64,000 nt of DNA from Niveispirillum fermenti. GTDB taxonomy: Bacteria; Pseudomonadota; Alphaproteobacteria; Azospirillales; Azospirillaceae. The stretch is taken from the NCBI RefSeq assembly GCF_048066175.1, contig NZ_JBLTXA010000006.1, forward strand, positions 124,001-188,000. Direction: 5' to 3'. This document shows positions 48,159 to 56,863 of this stretch, piece after piece. The stretch's first letter is position 1. Every line of letters starts with the position of its first letter. The notes under the pieces were generated by a model. The model was not told the DNA's origin. It searched no databases and saw only the letters and a program-made list of their open reading frames with translations. The translations under genes were made by a program, and so were the position numbers.

Positions 48159-48480
48159 GCACCAGACGCCCTTCGGGGGTGCATCGGTTCGGGGGCGGCC
48201 GCAGGGCCGCCCCCTTTCCATGTCGGCATGCGCCGTAGCCGGGGGGGCGGGGGCGGGCAACCCCTGTGATTTGCGCATGGCACCGGCGCGTACCTACCCG
48301 CAAACCCGCGAAGGTCTTTGAAATTTGCGGGGCGGGGCCATGAAACTTTCGTGATCGGGCCACCGATTGTGACACAGTGGGTTGACCGGTTGACGGCGCT
48401 TTGTGTTATGCCAATACACGAGGTTGGAGACCGGCCCGGTCCCGGCCGGATAACGCCAGCGACCCAGAATATGTGAGAGC
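48159..48480. other. mucR-olsB intergenic region
   Basis: Contains the mucR terminator at 48191-48217. The rest, including TTGACCGGTTGACGG near 48382 and TTATGCCAATA near 48407, probably holds the olsB promoter. No phosphate-box match is obvious. Confidence 0.4.
48191..48217 (+). terminator. Rho-independent terminator of mucR
   Basis: GGGGGCGGCC, loop GCAG, GGCCGCCCCC, TTT. A perfect 10-bp GC stem with short T-run, about 32 bp after the stop. Confidence 0.85.
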
Positions 48481-49299
48481 ATGGCTGACATCATTGCCAC
48501 CGATGCCCTGATTTCCGGTGAATTGCGCGCCGGCAATCTGGAAGTCCGGCTCGCGGAAAGCGCGGCCGAGGTCACGGCCGCCCAGCGCCTGCGCTATCGC
48601 GTCTTCTATGAGGAGATGGAGGCACGGCCGACGGCGGAGATGGCTGCCCAGCGGCGCGACTTCGACATGTTCGACAGCATCTGCGACCATCTGCTGGTGA
48701 TCGACCATAGCCTGGGCGGCGGTGCGGCCGGCGTGGTGGGCACCTACCGCCTGATCCGGCGGGCCACGGCGGCCCGCATGGGGTCGTTCTATTCCTCCGA
48801 TGAATACGACATCTCCCGGATCGAGGAATATCCGGGCGAGGTGCTGGAACTGGGCCGCTCCTGCGTGGATTTGGCCTATCGCAGCCGCGGGACCATGCAG
48901 TTGCTGTGGCGGGGCATTGCCGCCTATGCCGCGCATTACGACATCAAGCTGATGTTCGGCTGCGCCAGCCTGCCCGGCACGGACCCCAAGGCGCTCGCCC
49001 TGCCGCTCTCCTATCTCTACTACCACCATCTGGCCCCGCCTGCCCTGCGCCCCGTGGCCCTGCCGCACCGCTATGTGGAAATGGCGATGATGGCGGAGCA
49101 TGAGATCGACCCCCGCCGCGGCATCAATGAGGTGCCGCCCCTGATCAAGGGGTATCTGCGGCTGGGTGGCTTCGTGGGCGAAGGGGCCGTGGTAGACCAT
49201 CAGTTCAACACGACCGATGTGTCGATCGTCGTGAAGACCGACCTGATCACCGACAAATACCTGCGCCATTATGAGCGCCGGGGCAGCGCGCTGCTGTAA
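48481..49299 (+). CDS. olsB: L-ornithine N(alpha)-acyltransferase OlsB
   Basis: 272 residues of the hemolysin/OlsB GNAT-like family. It transfers a 3-hydroxyacyl group from ACP to ornithine, giving lyso-ornithine lipid. AAQRLRYRVFYEEM, the DHLLVID with GVVGTYRLI, EVLELGRSCVDLAYRSRGTMQLLWRGIAAYA and LMFGCASLPGTDP match the family. ATG 48481 follows GTGAGAG. Forms an operon with the acyltransferase gene beginning 31 bp after its stop. Ornithine lipids replace phospholipids when phosphate is scarce. Confidence 0.9.
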   Translation: MADIIATDALISGELRAGNLEVRLAESAAEVTAAQRLRYRVFYEEMEARPTAEMAAQRRDFDMFDSICDHLLVIDHSLGGGAAGVVGTYRLIRRATAARMGSFYSSDEYDISRIEEYPGEVLELGRSCVDLAYRSRGTMQLLWRGIAAYAAHYDIKLMFGCASLPGTDPKALALPLSYLYYHHLAPPALRPVALPHRYVEMAMMAEHEIDPRRGINEVPPLIKGYLRLGGFVGEGAVVDHQFNTTDVSIVVKTDLITDKYLRHYERRGSALL

Positions 49300-49330
49300 G
49301 GCGGCGCGCCTTCGCGACGGGCGGTGGGGA

Positions 49331-50125
49331 ATGGAGATCGGCTCGACGCTGTTGGGAATTTTCAGGCTGGCGGCCTATGCCACCGTGACCCTGTGCGGCA
49401 TTCCCGTCCAGATTTTGCTGCTGCGCCTGTCGCCCCACCGGGCCGCGGCGGCCTTTCCGCGTTTCTACCATCGCATCTGCTGCCGCATCATGGGCCTGCA
49501 GGTGGAGGTGAAGGGCACGCCGGCCACCGACCGGCCGGTCCTGTTCATTGCCAACCATTCCTCCTATCTCGACATTCCCGTCCTGGGGTCCATCCTGCCG
49601 GCCAGTTTCATCGCCAAGGTGGATGTCGATGGCTGGCCCGTCTTCGGCCTGCTGGCCCGTCTGCAGCGCACCGTCTTTGTCGATCGCACGGCCCGGCACA
49701 AGGCGGATGAACAGCGCGACACGATCCAGGGCCGGCTGCTGGCCGGTGACCATCTGATCCTGTTTCCGGAAGGCACCAGCAGCGACGGCAACCGCACCCT
49801 GCCCTTCAAGACGGCGCTGTTCGCCGTCGCATCGACCCGCATCCAGGATCGGCCCCTGACCGTGCAGCCTGTCAGCGTCACAGCCACCCATCTGGACGGC
49901 ATCCCGCTGGGCCATGCCTGGCGGCAGCTTTACGCCTGGTATGGCGACATGGAACTGCCCCCGCACCTGTGGCGCATGATGCGGGCCGGGCGCCTGCGCA
50001 TCCTGGTGGAGTTCCACCCGCCGCAATCGCTGGACAGCGTCGGCAGCCGCAAGGCGCTGGCCGACATCTGCTGGAAATCGGTGGCCGCGGGCGTGGACCG
50101 GGCCGTCACGGGCCGGGCGGCCTGA
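49331..50125 (+). CDS. olsA: Lyso-ornithine lipid O-acyltransferase (OlsA, PlsC-like)
   Basis: 264 residues. An N-terminal membrane segment (about 7-31, LLGIFRLAAYATVTLCGIPVQILLL) is followed by the acyltransferase HX4D box (IANHSSYLD, His76 and Asp81), FPEGTSSDGNR and the substrate-pocket KTALFAVAS. The pairing with olsB points to OlsA, which adds the second acyl chain of ornithine lipid; PlsC (1-acylglycerol-3-phosphate acyltransferase) is the alternative and OlsA can do both in some species. ATG 49331 with GGTGGGG upstream; an earlier start at 49271 would overlap olsB. Confidence 0.88.
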   Translation: MEIGSTLLGIFRLAAYATVTLCGIPVQILLLRLSPHRAAAAFPRFYHRICCRIMGLQVEVKGTPATDRPVLFIANHSSYLDIPVLGSILPASFIAKVDVDGWPVFGLLARLQRTVFVDRTARHKADEQRDTIQGRLLAGDHLILFPEGTSSDGNRTLPFKTALFAVASTRIQDRPLTVQPVSVTATHLDGIPLGHAWRQLYAWYGDMELPPHLWRMMRAGRLRILVEFHPPQSLDSVGSRKALADICWKSVAAGVDRAVTGRAA

Positions 50126-50215
50126 CCGTATATTTTCTGCCCCTCACGCCGACGCCGACATCCGTCGGCCTGGGCTTCATGCAGCACGTGCCGCGCGGGC
50201 GCTCAACGCGCCAAT

Positions 50216-50248
50216 CAGGTTGCGATGAGTTCAACTCACCGCAACCTG
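50216..50248 (-). repeat. Palindromic repeat, ATACCAAGT-type (minus orientation)
   Basis: On the minus strand: CAGGTTGCGGTGAG, loop TTGAA, CTCATCGCAACCTG. It is the same element as 20170-20206 with A-T changed to G-C in the stem. The single G-U pair and the TTGAA loop are kept in the same strand sense. It lies a few bases beyond the Smr gene stop, as the first copy lies just beyond htpG. Confidence 0.75.
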
Positions 50249-50251
50249 GTA

Positions 50252-50875
50252 TCAACCTTCGCGCCGGCGGCGCAGCAGCACGTAATAGGCCCCGCCCCCG
50301 CCATGCTGCGGCTGGGCCTGGTGGATGGACAGGACCAGCCGCCCGACATCACCTTCCCGCAGCCAGCGCGGGACCGACAGCCGCAGCACCCCTTCGCCGC
50401 GCGGCATCTGCCCCTTGCCCGTGATCACCAGCACGTTGCGGCGGCCGGCCGCATGGCTGCGCCGGATGAAGCCCAGAAGCGTGTCATGCGCCTCGCTCTG
50501 GGTCAGGCCGTGCAGGTCGATACGGCCGTCGATCCCCAGGCGGCCCCGGCGCAGCTTGTCGTCGGTGCGCTTGTCCACACCGGCCACGCGGCCCAACGGC
50601 GACGGGGCCAGGTTCACATCGACCCGCACCTTCTCCCGCACCGGCATGCCACGCAAAAGCTCGGCCAGCTTTTCCGCTGCCACCGTGCCGGGACGAGTGG
50701 GCGGGGACACGGGGGCCGCTGCCGCCGGCGGCGCGGATGATGGGGCCGGCACCGGGACGGGCTTCGGCTTGGGCGCGCTGCGCCGGCGCCCGGCCAGGGG
50801 CGTGGCATCGCGCATCACGGTGCGCCACAGATCCAGTTCGGCAGGCGTGGGCAGCTTTGGCTTGCGATCAGACAT
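50252..50875 (-). CDS. Smr domain protein
   Basis: 207 residues. The C-terminal Smr domain (about 118-205) has DLHGLTQSEAHDTLLGFI and the LVITGKGQMPRGEGVLRLSVPRWL loop plus HGGGGAYYVLLRRR. Stand-alone Smr domains have nuclease (nicking or RNase) activity. Residues 30-75 are Pro/Ala/Lys-rich and disordered. ATG 50875 follows AGGGGG. It matches the alphaproteobacterial DNA mismatch-repair-protein-MutS-like 'Smr' proteins; no MutS domain is present. Its precise role is unknown. Confidence 0.88.
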   Translation of the reverse strand: MSDRKPKLPTPAELDLWRTVMRDATPLAGRRRSAPKPKPVPVPAPSSAPPAAAAPVSPPTRPGTVAAEKLAELLRGMPVREKVRVDVNLAPSPLGRVAGVDKRTDDKLRRGRLGIDGRIDLHGLTQSEAHDTLLGFIRRSHAAGRRNVLVITGKGQMPRGEGVLRLSVPRWLREGDVGRLVLSIHQAQPQHGGGGAYYVLLRRRREG

Positions 50876-51074
50876 GACACCCCCTGGCGCCGCATCCATG
50901 CGCGTGATCACAGGCGGAAGGGCGGGGGGCGGGATGCAATCCGGGCGGCCTTGGTCTCTAAGGGATGAGGGAGAATATGGCGGGCGACCCCCGTATAGCG
51001 GGAGATAAGCCGCCATTCCCCCAACGGCAATGCCGATCCACCCAGCGCGCAGCCGGTATTCTCGACGCGCAGGC

Positions 51075-51533
51075 TCAGGCTGGCCGGTCCGGCGGCAACC
51101 GCCCCCCCACCATGCGCCATTTCTCATCGAACTGCCGGGCGATTTCGCCCAGCGTGACCTGGCCCAGCCGCGCCAGAAGGGTGGTCCGTGCCTCTGCCAG
51201 GGCCGCGCCCATCGTCTCGTTGACGGCCTGCTCCACCAGGCAGGCCGGATTGTCCGCCGAGGGCCCGATGGCGAAAAGCTGCGGTTCGCCCAGCGCGCGA
51301 TAGATATCCAGCAGCGTGATCGCCGACAGCGGCCGGGCCAGCGCCCAGCCGCCGCCATGCCCCTTTTCCGACGTCACCAGCCCCTGATCGCGCAGCCCGG
51401 CCATGGTCCGCCGGACCACGACGGGATTGGTGTTCAGCATGCTGGCCAGGATGTCGGAGGTCGCGGCCCCGTCCAGCCGATCCATATGGATCAGCGCATG
51501 CAGCATGCGGGAAAGGCGGCTGTCGGTTCGCAT
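51075..51533 (-). CDS. Rrf2 family transcriptional regulator
   Basis: 152 residues. DSRLSRMLHALIHMDRLDG..TSDILASMLNTNPVVVRRTMAGLRDQGLVTSEKGHGGGWALARPLSAITLLDIYRALGE is the standard Rrf2 winged helix. Only one cysteine (NPACLVEQAV) is present, so the three-Cys iron-sulfur site of IscR/NsrR is absent; this resembles YwnA-type thiol- or redox-responsive members. It is divergent from the disulfide reductase-like gene, 103 bp between starts, and probably regulates it through the dyad GTAAC-N7-GTTGC in between. ATG 51533. Confidence 0.88.
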   Translation of the reverse strand: MRTDSRLSRMLHALIHMDRLDGAATSDILASMLNTNPVVVRRTMAGLRDQGLVTSEKGHGGGWALARPLSAITLLDIYRALGEPQLFAIGPSADNPACLVEQAVNETMGAALAEARTTLLARLGQVTLGEIARQFDEKWRMVGGRLPPDRPA

Positions 51534-51549
51534 GCCCCGTTCTAACCCT

Positions 51550-51590
51550 TTCCTTCTTTCGTAACAAGAGTAGTTGCAAAATAAGGGGGG
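51550..51590. promoter_or_regulatory. Candidate operator between Rrf2 gene and its divergent neighbour
   Basis: CGTAACAAGAGTAGTTGCAAAATAA contains the imperfect dyad GTAAC-N7-GTTGC (51560-51576). A second ATGTAACTTAT follows near 51601. The AT-rich stretch also suits a shared promoter. Assignment as an Rrf2 site is inference from position. Confidence 0.35.
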
Positions 51591-51636
51591 TGCAGCCATC
51601 ATGTAACTTATGAAGATTCAAGATATGGGGATATCC

Positions 51637-52533
51637 ATGCTCTACGACGTGATCGTCATCGGCGGCAGCTTCGCGGGCCAGTCGGCGGCCATGCAACTGG
51701 TCCGGGCCCGGCGCCGGGTGGCGCTGGTGGATGCCGGCCGGCCGCGCAACCGGTTTGCGGCCACGGCCCACGGGTTTCTGGGCCAGGATGGCGTGCCGCC
51801 CGCCCGTATCATGGCCCAGGCCCGCGCCCAATTGACGGCCTATCCCACCCTGGATTGGGTCGACGGATCGGCGGAGATCGCGACGGGCGGCCGGGGCCGG
51901 TTCACGGTCGCGCTGGGGGACGGACGGACCCTGACGGGCCGGCGCCTGATCCTGGCCACCGGCGTGCGCGATGAATTGCCTTCCCTGCCCGGCCTGGCCG
52001 AGCGCTGGGGCCACAGCGTGCTGCATTGTCCCTATTGCCACGGGTACGAGATCGGCGGCCGGCCGATGGGCGTGCTGGCCACACAGCCCGGCGCCGACAT
52101 GAAGGCGCTGCTGATCGCCGACTGGGGCCCGTCGGTGTTGTTCACGCAGGAGGCGATGCTGGTGGCGCCCGATATGACAGCGCGGCTGGCCGCCCGGGGG
52201 GTGACGCTGGTGGAGGAACCGGTGGTCGAGCTGCTGGGTGCCGCCCCCGCACTGGAGGCCGCCCGCCTGCGCGACGGCAGCACCGTGCCGGTATCCGCGC
52301 TGTTCGTGGGGCCGCGGACCCATATGGCCAGCCCCCTGGCGTCACAGTTGGGCTGCACCTTCACCGAGGGTCACAGCGGCCCCTATCTGACCGTCGATGA
52401 TTGGGGGGCGACCAGCGTCCCCGGGGTCTATGCCGCGGGCGACGCCATCATGGCCATGCACAATGCCACCCTGGCGGCGGCTTCCGGTGTACGGGCCGGG
52501 GCGGGCACGCACCAGTCGATGCTGATGGATTGA
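51637..52533 (+). CDS. Thioredoxin-reductase-like FAD disulfide oxidoreductase
   Basis: 298 residues. FAD motif VIVIGGSFAGQSAAMQLVRA at 6-25 and the VDAGRPRNRFA segment; redox-active Cys131-x2-Cys134 in LHCPYCHGYEIGG; final GVYAAGDAIMAMHNATLAAASG binds FAD. The NADPH Rossmann GxGxxA motif expected after the CxxC is not clear (RPMGVLATQPGADMKALLIADWG), so electron input may differ from classical TrxB. No thioredoxin gene is adjacent. ATG 51637 is a good start before the Rossmann fold; ATG 51610 is also in frame. Divergent from the Rrf2 regulator, which probably controls it. Confidence 0.85.
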   Translation: MLYDVIVIGGSFAGQSAAMQLVRARRRVALVDAGRPRNRFAATAHGFLGQDGVPPARIMAQARAQLTAYPTLDWVDGSAEIATGGRGRFTVALGDGRTLTGRRLILATGVRDELPSLPGLAERWGHSVLHCPYCHGYEIGGRPMGVLATQPGADMKALLIADWGPSVLFTQEAMLVAPDMTARLAARGVTLVEEPVVELLGAAPALEAARLRDGSTVPVSALFVGPRTHMASPLASQLGCTFTEGHSGPYLTVDDWGATSVPGVYAAGDAIMAMHNATLAAASGVRAGAGTHQSMLMD

Positions 52534-54972
52534 TCAGGCCGTCCGGCCGGCCTGCACGGCCGGCAGGCGGCAACGGATGATGGCACCGGACTGGCCGTCG
52601 CTGCTGATCTCCACGCTGCCGCCATGCAGTTCGATGAAGCTTTTCACCAGCGACAGGCCCAGGCCGGCACCGGCCGGGCCACCCTGGCCGGTCGTGCCCC
52701 GCTCGAACCGCTCGAAGACGCGCTGATGTTCATCGCTGGCGATGCCCACGCCCGTATCGGCGACGGACAGCACGATCTCCTCCCCCACCCTGGCGGCGGA
52801 AAGGGTGATGCGTCCGCCGGGGGGCGTGAACTTGATGGCGTTGCTGACCAGGTTGAACAGGGCCTGTTTCAACCGCTTCTCGTCCCCTTCCATGGCGCCG
52901 ATCTGGTCGGGCATGTCGACGCGCAGGTCCAGGCTCTGCTTGCGGGCCCAGTCGCGGGTCAGGCCGGCGACGGAATGCAGAAGCTGGGCGATATCCACCC
53001 TGTCATGTTCCAGCACCATGAACCCGGCCTCGATCGTGGCCAGGTCCAGGATGTCGTTGACCAGCGACAGAAGCCGCCGGCTGGCCTCCAGAACGCCCTT
53101 GGCATATTCCTGCTGGCGGGCGTTCAGCGGTCCGAAATACTGGTTATGCAGTATCTCGGCAAAACCCATGATGGCGTTCAGCGGGGTGCGGAGCTGGTAG
53201 GACACGTTGGCGATGAACTCCGCCTTCAGCCGGTCGGCGGCCTCCAGCGCCTCGTTGCTGGCGCGCAGGGCCATTTCCACCCGGTCGCTGTCCGTCACGT
53301 CCAGACAGGAGAACAGCACGGCCCCGTCGGGCAGCGGCACCACGGCATAGCGCAGGACCGACCCGTCGGCACGGCGCAGGATGCCGGCATCGGCACGGCG
53401 CTGCAGCAGGTGGCCGACCAGCTTCTCCCGCTCGCGGTCCCAGTCGCCCCCTTCGTCCAGCAGCGGACGGACGATATCGACCAGCCGGGCCAGATGCGGT
53501 TCCCCCCGCGTCAGCCCGTCATTCAGGGACCAGACGCGCAGGAAGGCGGGGTTGTACAGCTTCAGCCTTCCGTCACCGCCGAACACGGCCACGCCCTCGG
53601 CCAGATTGTCCAGCGTCTCCTGCTGCACGGCCATCAGTGTGTTGTAGGAGGATTCCAGCGCCAGCGTATGGGTCACATCCTCGGCCACGAACATCAGCCC
53701 GCCGAACGGATGCGGCACCGACAATGACCGCAGCGTCCGCCCATCGGGCAGGTGCAGCAACTGCTCCATCGGTTCGATCAGCGAGGTGAACAGCGCCAGT
53801 TGCTGCTTCTTCCAGCGTGGGAAATCCGCTTCCTCCGTCAGCTTGCGCCGGGCGCGCAGATCCTCCAGCACCTCGCCATAGGTTGGTTCGTCGGCCAGCC
53901 AGCCCGTATCCATGTCCCACAGCCTCGCATAGGCATGGTTGTGGAACTTGATGCGCATGTCCGGGCCATAGATGGCGATGGCCGACCCCAACTGGTGCAG
54001 CACCTCGGCATGCGCGTCGATATGGCGGGCCAGTTCATCGCGCAGGGAACGTTCAATGGTCCGGTCGATGGCCAACCCGGCCAGACCGCCGGACGGCAGC
54101 GGCGTTTCCGTGAACTGGAACAGGCGGCGGTCGCCATCCACGACCAGGAACCGTTCCTCCTCCTGCGCCGCACCCGCCGCCAGGGCACGCTGCGCCAGGT
54201 CGCGCGGGCTGCCCAGCAGGCCGCCGGGCAGTTCCGCGCCCTGGGTCAGCACCTGGTCCGGCGTGCTGTCCAGAAGCCTTGCATAGGCCCGGTTGCACCA
54301 GTCGATCTCCAGCGCGGGCGTGCGCCGCCACAGCGGCAGCGGCAGGTCGGCCAGAAGCGCGCGCAGCCGTTCCAGCTCCACCGCCTGCGCCTGCGCCGTT
54401 TCCACCCGCCGGACCTGTTCCAGCCCTTCCGGGGTGATGTCACGCAGCCAGAGAAGATGCAGGAAGGCGCCGTCCGGCCCCTCCCCACGCCGGCCGCTGG
54501 CCTGGAAGAATCGCGATCCGTCGGCCAGCCGCACATTGATGCGGAATGGCTTGCCGCTGTCGGTCAGGTGGCGGAAGGACCCGTGCAAGGCGGCCGCGTC
54601 GCTGGGGGCCAGCGCCTGTTCGACATCATCCAGGCGCCGCACCTGTTCCACGCCCAGCAGGGCGGCGAAACCCGGTGCAACCGACAAATCCCCCGCAGCG
54701 CCCAGCGCCAGCCAGGGTTCCGGCACGCCATCGGCCAGTGCCGTCAGGCGGGCCATCTCGACCCTGGCCTCGATCAGGTCCAGTTCCCGGCCCCGCGCCC
54801 AGGTCAGCAGCCGGATCATCAGGGCCGCCACGGTCAGCAGCAGGGCCAGCGCCAGCAGGGCAAGCACGGGGGATTGCGCTTCCCACAGGGGGCGCAGCAT
54901 CCAGCCGATTCCGGCCAACCCCACCAGGGCGGCACCGGCAACGGCGACAAGATGGACAACAGCCGGCTTCAC
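52534..54972 (-). CDS. divL: DivL-type PAS sensor kinase with tyrosine H-box
   Basis: 812 residues. Two N-terminal membrane helices (about 7-26 and 35-53), several PAS-like domains from about 80 to 560, then a dimerisation/H-box helix and an HATPase. Where canonical kinases have NVSHELRTPL this protein has NVSYQLRTPLNAI, so Tyr592 replaces the phospho-accepting histidine. The ATP domain remains intact (NLVSNAIKF, SVADTGVGIA, GLGLSLV). Tyrosine at this position is the hallmark of DivL, which binds DivK-P and tunes the CckA-CtrA cell-cycle relay. It begins 53 bp beyond the ahcY terminator, and its stop is the base after the stop of the disulfide reductase-like gene on the other strand. Confidence 0.85.
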   Translation of the reverse strand: MKPAVVHLVAVAGAALVGLAGIGWMLRPLWEAQSPVLALLALALLLTVAALMIRLLTWARGRELDLIEARVEMARLTALADGVPEPWLALGAAGDLSVAPGFAALLGVEQVRRLDDVEQALAPSDAAALHGSFRHLTDSGKPFRINVRLADGSRFFQASGRRGEGPDGAFLHLLWLRDITPEGLEQVRRVETAQAQAVELERLRALLADLPLPLWRRTPALEIDWCNRAYARLLDSTPDQVLTQGAELPGGLLGSPRDLAQRALAAGAAQEEERFLVVDGDRRLFQFTETPLPSGGLAGLAIDRTIERSLRDELARHIDAHAEVLHQLGSAIAIYGPDMRIKFHNHAYARLWDMDTGWLADEPTYGEVLEDLRARRKLTEEADFPRWKKQQLALFTSLIEPMEQLLHLPDGRTLRSLSVPHPFGGLMFVAEDVTHTLALESSYNTLMAVQQETLDNLAEGVAVFGGDGRLKLYNPAFLRVWSLNDGLTRGEPHLARLVDIVRPLLDEGGDWDREREKLVGHLLQRRADAGILRRADGSVLRYAVVPLPDGAVLFSCLDVTDSDRVEMALRASNEALEAADRLKAEFIANVSYQLRTPLNAIMGFAEILHNQYFGPLNARQQEYAKGVLEASRRLLSLVNDILDLATIEAGFMVLEHDRVDIAQLLHSVAGLTRDWARKQSLDLRVDMPDQIGAMEGDEKRLKQALFNLVSNAIKFTPPGGRITLSAARVGEEIVLSVADTGVGIASDEHQRVFERFERGTTGQGGPAGAGLGLSLVKSFIELHGGSVEISSDGQSGAIIRCRLPAVQAGRTA

Positions 54973-55024
54973 GGGCGGCAGTTTAGAAGGGGGATTCCTT
55001 GAAAAGCAAGGCCCGGCCAGCCAC

Positions 55025-55062
55025 CCAAAAGAAAACCCCCGCCGGTCGCTGCCGGCGGGGGT
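55025..55062 (-). terminator. Rho-independent terminator of ahcY
   Basis: On the minus strand ACCCCCGCCGG, loop CAGCGA, CCGGCGGGGGT, then TTTCTTTTG: a perfect 11-bp GC stem with a T-run. It separates ahcY from divL downstream. Confidence 0.93.
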
Positions 55063-55092
55063 CTGTCACCTTGCCCGGAACGGGGATAAGGA

Positions 55093-56388
<1,296 letters not shown>

Positions 56389-56507
56389 GTTGGCTCCCTG
56401 TCGCGCGGCAGGCGCGGGTCGTGGGTTTGATAAACAGCACAAGCGGCGGTCCGATCCGGCCGCCGCGTCTGGTGCAGCATGTATCAGGCGGAGCGGTCGC
56501 AGGCAAG

Positions 56508-56525
56508 CATAAAGATATCTTTATG
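56508..56525 (-). promoter_or_regulatory. 18-bp palindromic operator candidate upstream of ahcY
   Basis: CATAAAGATATCTTTATG reads the same on both strands, in an otherwise GC-rich leader, 120 bp before the ahcY start. ArsR-family regulators that sense S-adenosylhomocysteine (SahR/SamR type) are known to act on ahcY and methionine genes in proteobacteria through palindromes of this kind; that link is inference here. Confidence 0.6.
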
Positions 56526-56678
56526 TGTGCATCTGTGCCCATGCCGGATCATGCTCCCGATCGCGTTCCCCCGCGACCTTTTGACGCCTGCCATGTGCAG
56601 GAGGCGGATTGCCACCCCGGACAGGCTGCCCGACTATCGTATGCGGCGGCGGGGGCTGAAGGCGGGGTGGGACAGGCA

Positions 56679-56840
56679 ATGGAATCGGGTGATGACGATG
56701 CGGGCAATGGCCGGCCGGCGGTGACGACAGAGGGCCAGACGGACGAACAGCGCCGTCAGGCCAGGCAGGCCGAGCGTATCCGTGACCTGGAACGGCTGAT
56801 GCGCGGGGCCGCCGCCTTTTCACGCCGCGGGACGGAATAG
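56679..56840 (+). CDS. Possible small hypothetical protein
   Basis: A 53-residue reading with a charged C-terminal half (QTDEQRRQARQAERIRDLERLMRGAAAFSRRG) likely to be helical. A partial ribosome site (GGGACAGG) precedes ATG 56679. No homologue recognised. It lies between divergent ahcY and dinG, 24 bp before the dinG stop on the other strand. Could be spurious in this high-GC sequence. Confidence 0.3.
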   Translation: MESGDDDAGNGRPAVTTEGQTDEQRRQARQAERIRDLERLMRGAAAFSRRGTE

Positions 56841-56863
56841 GGGGAGTTCCGGCGCGCCACGGA

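Noticed and set aside
56389..56530. SAH riboswitch upstream of ahcY
   Set aside because: I looked for the conserved SAH aptamer blocks in the leader and did not find them; the palindrome at 56508-56525 is a better explanation for control.
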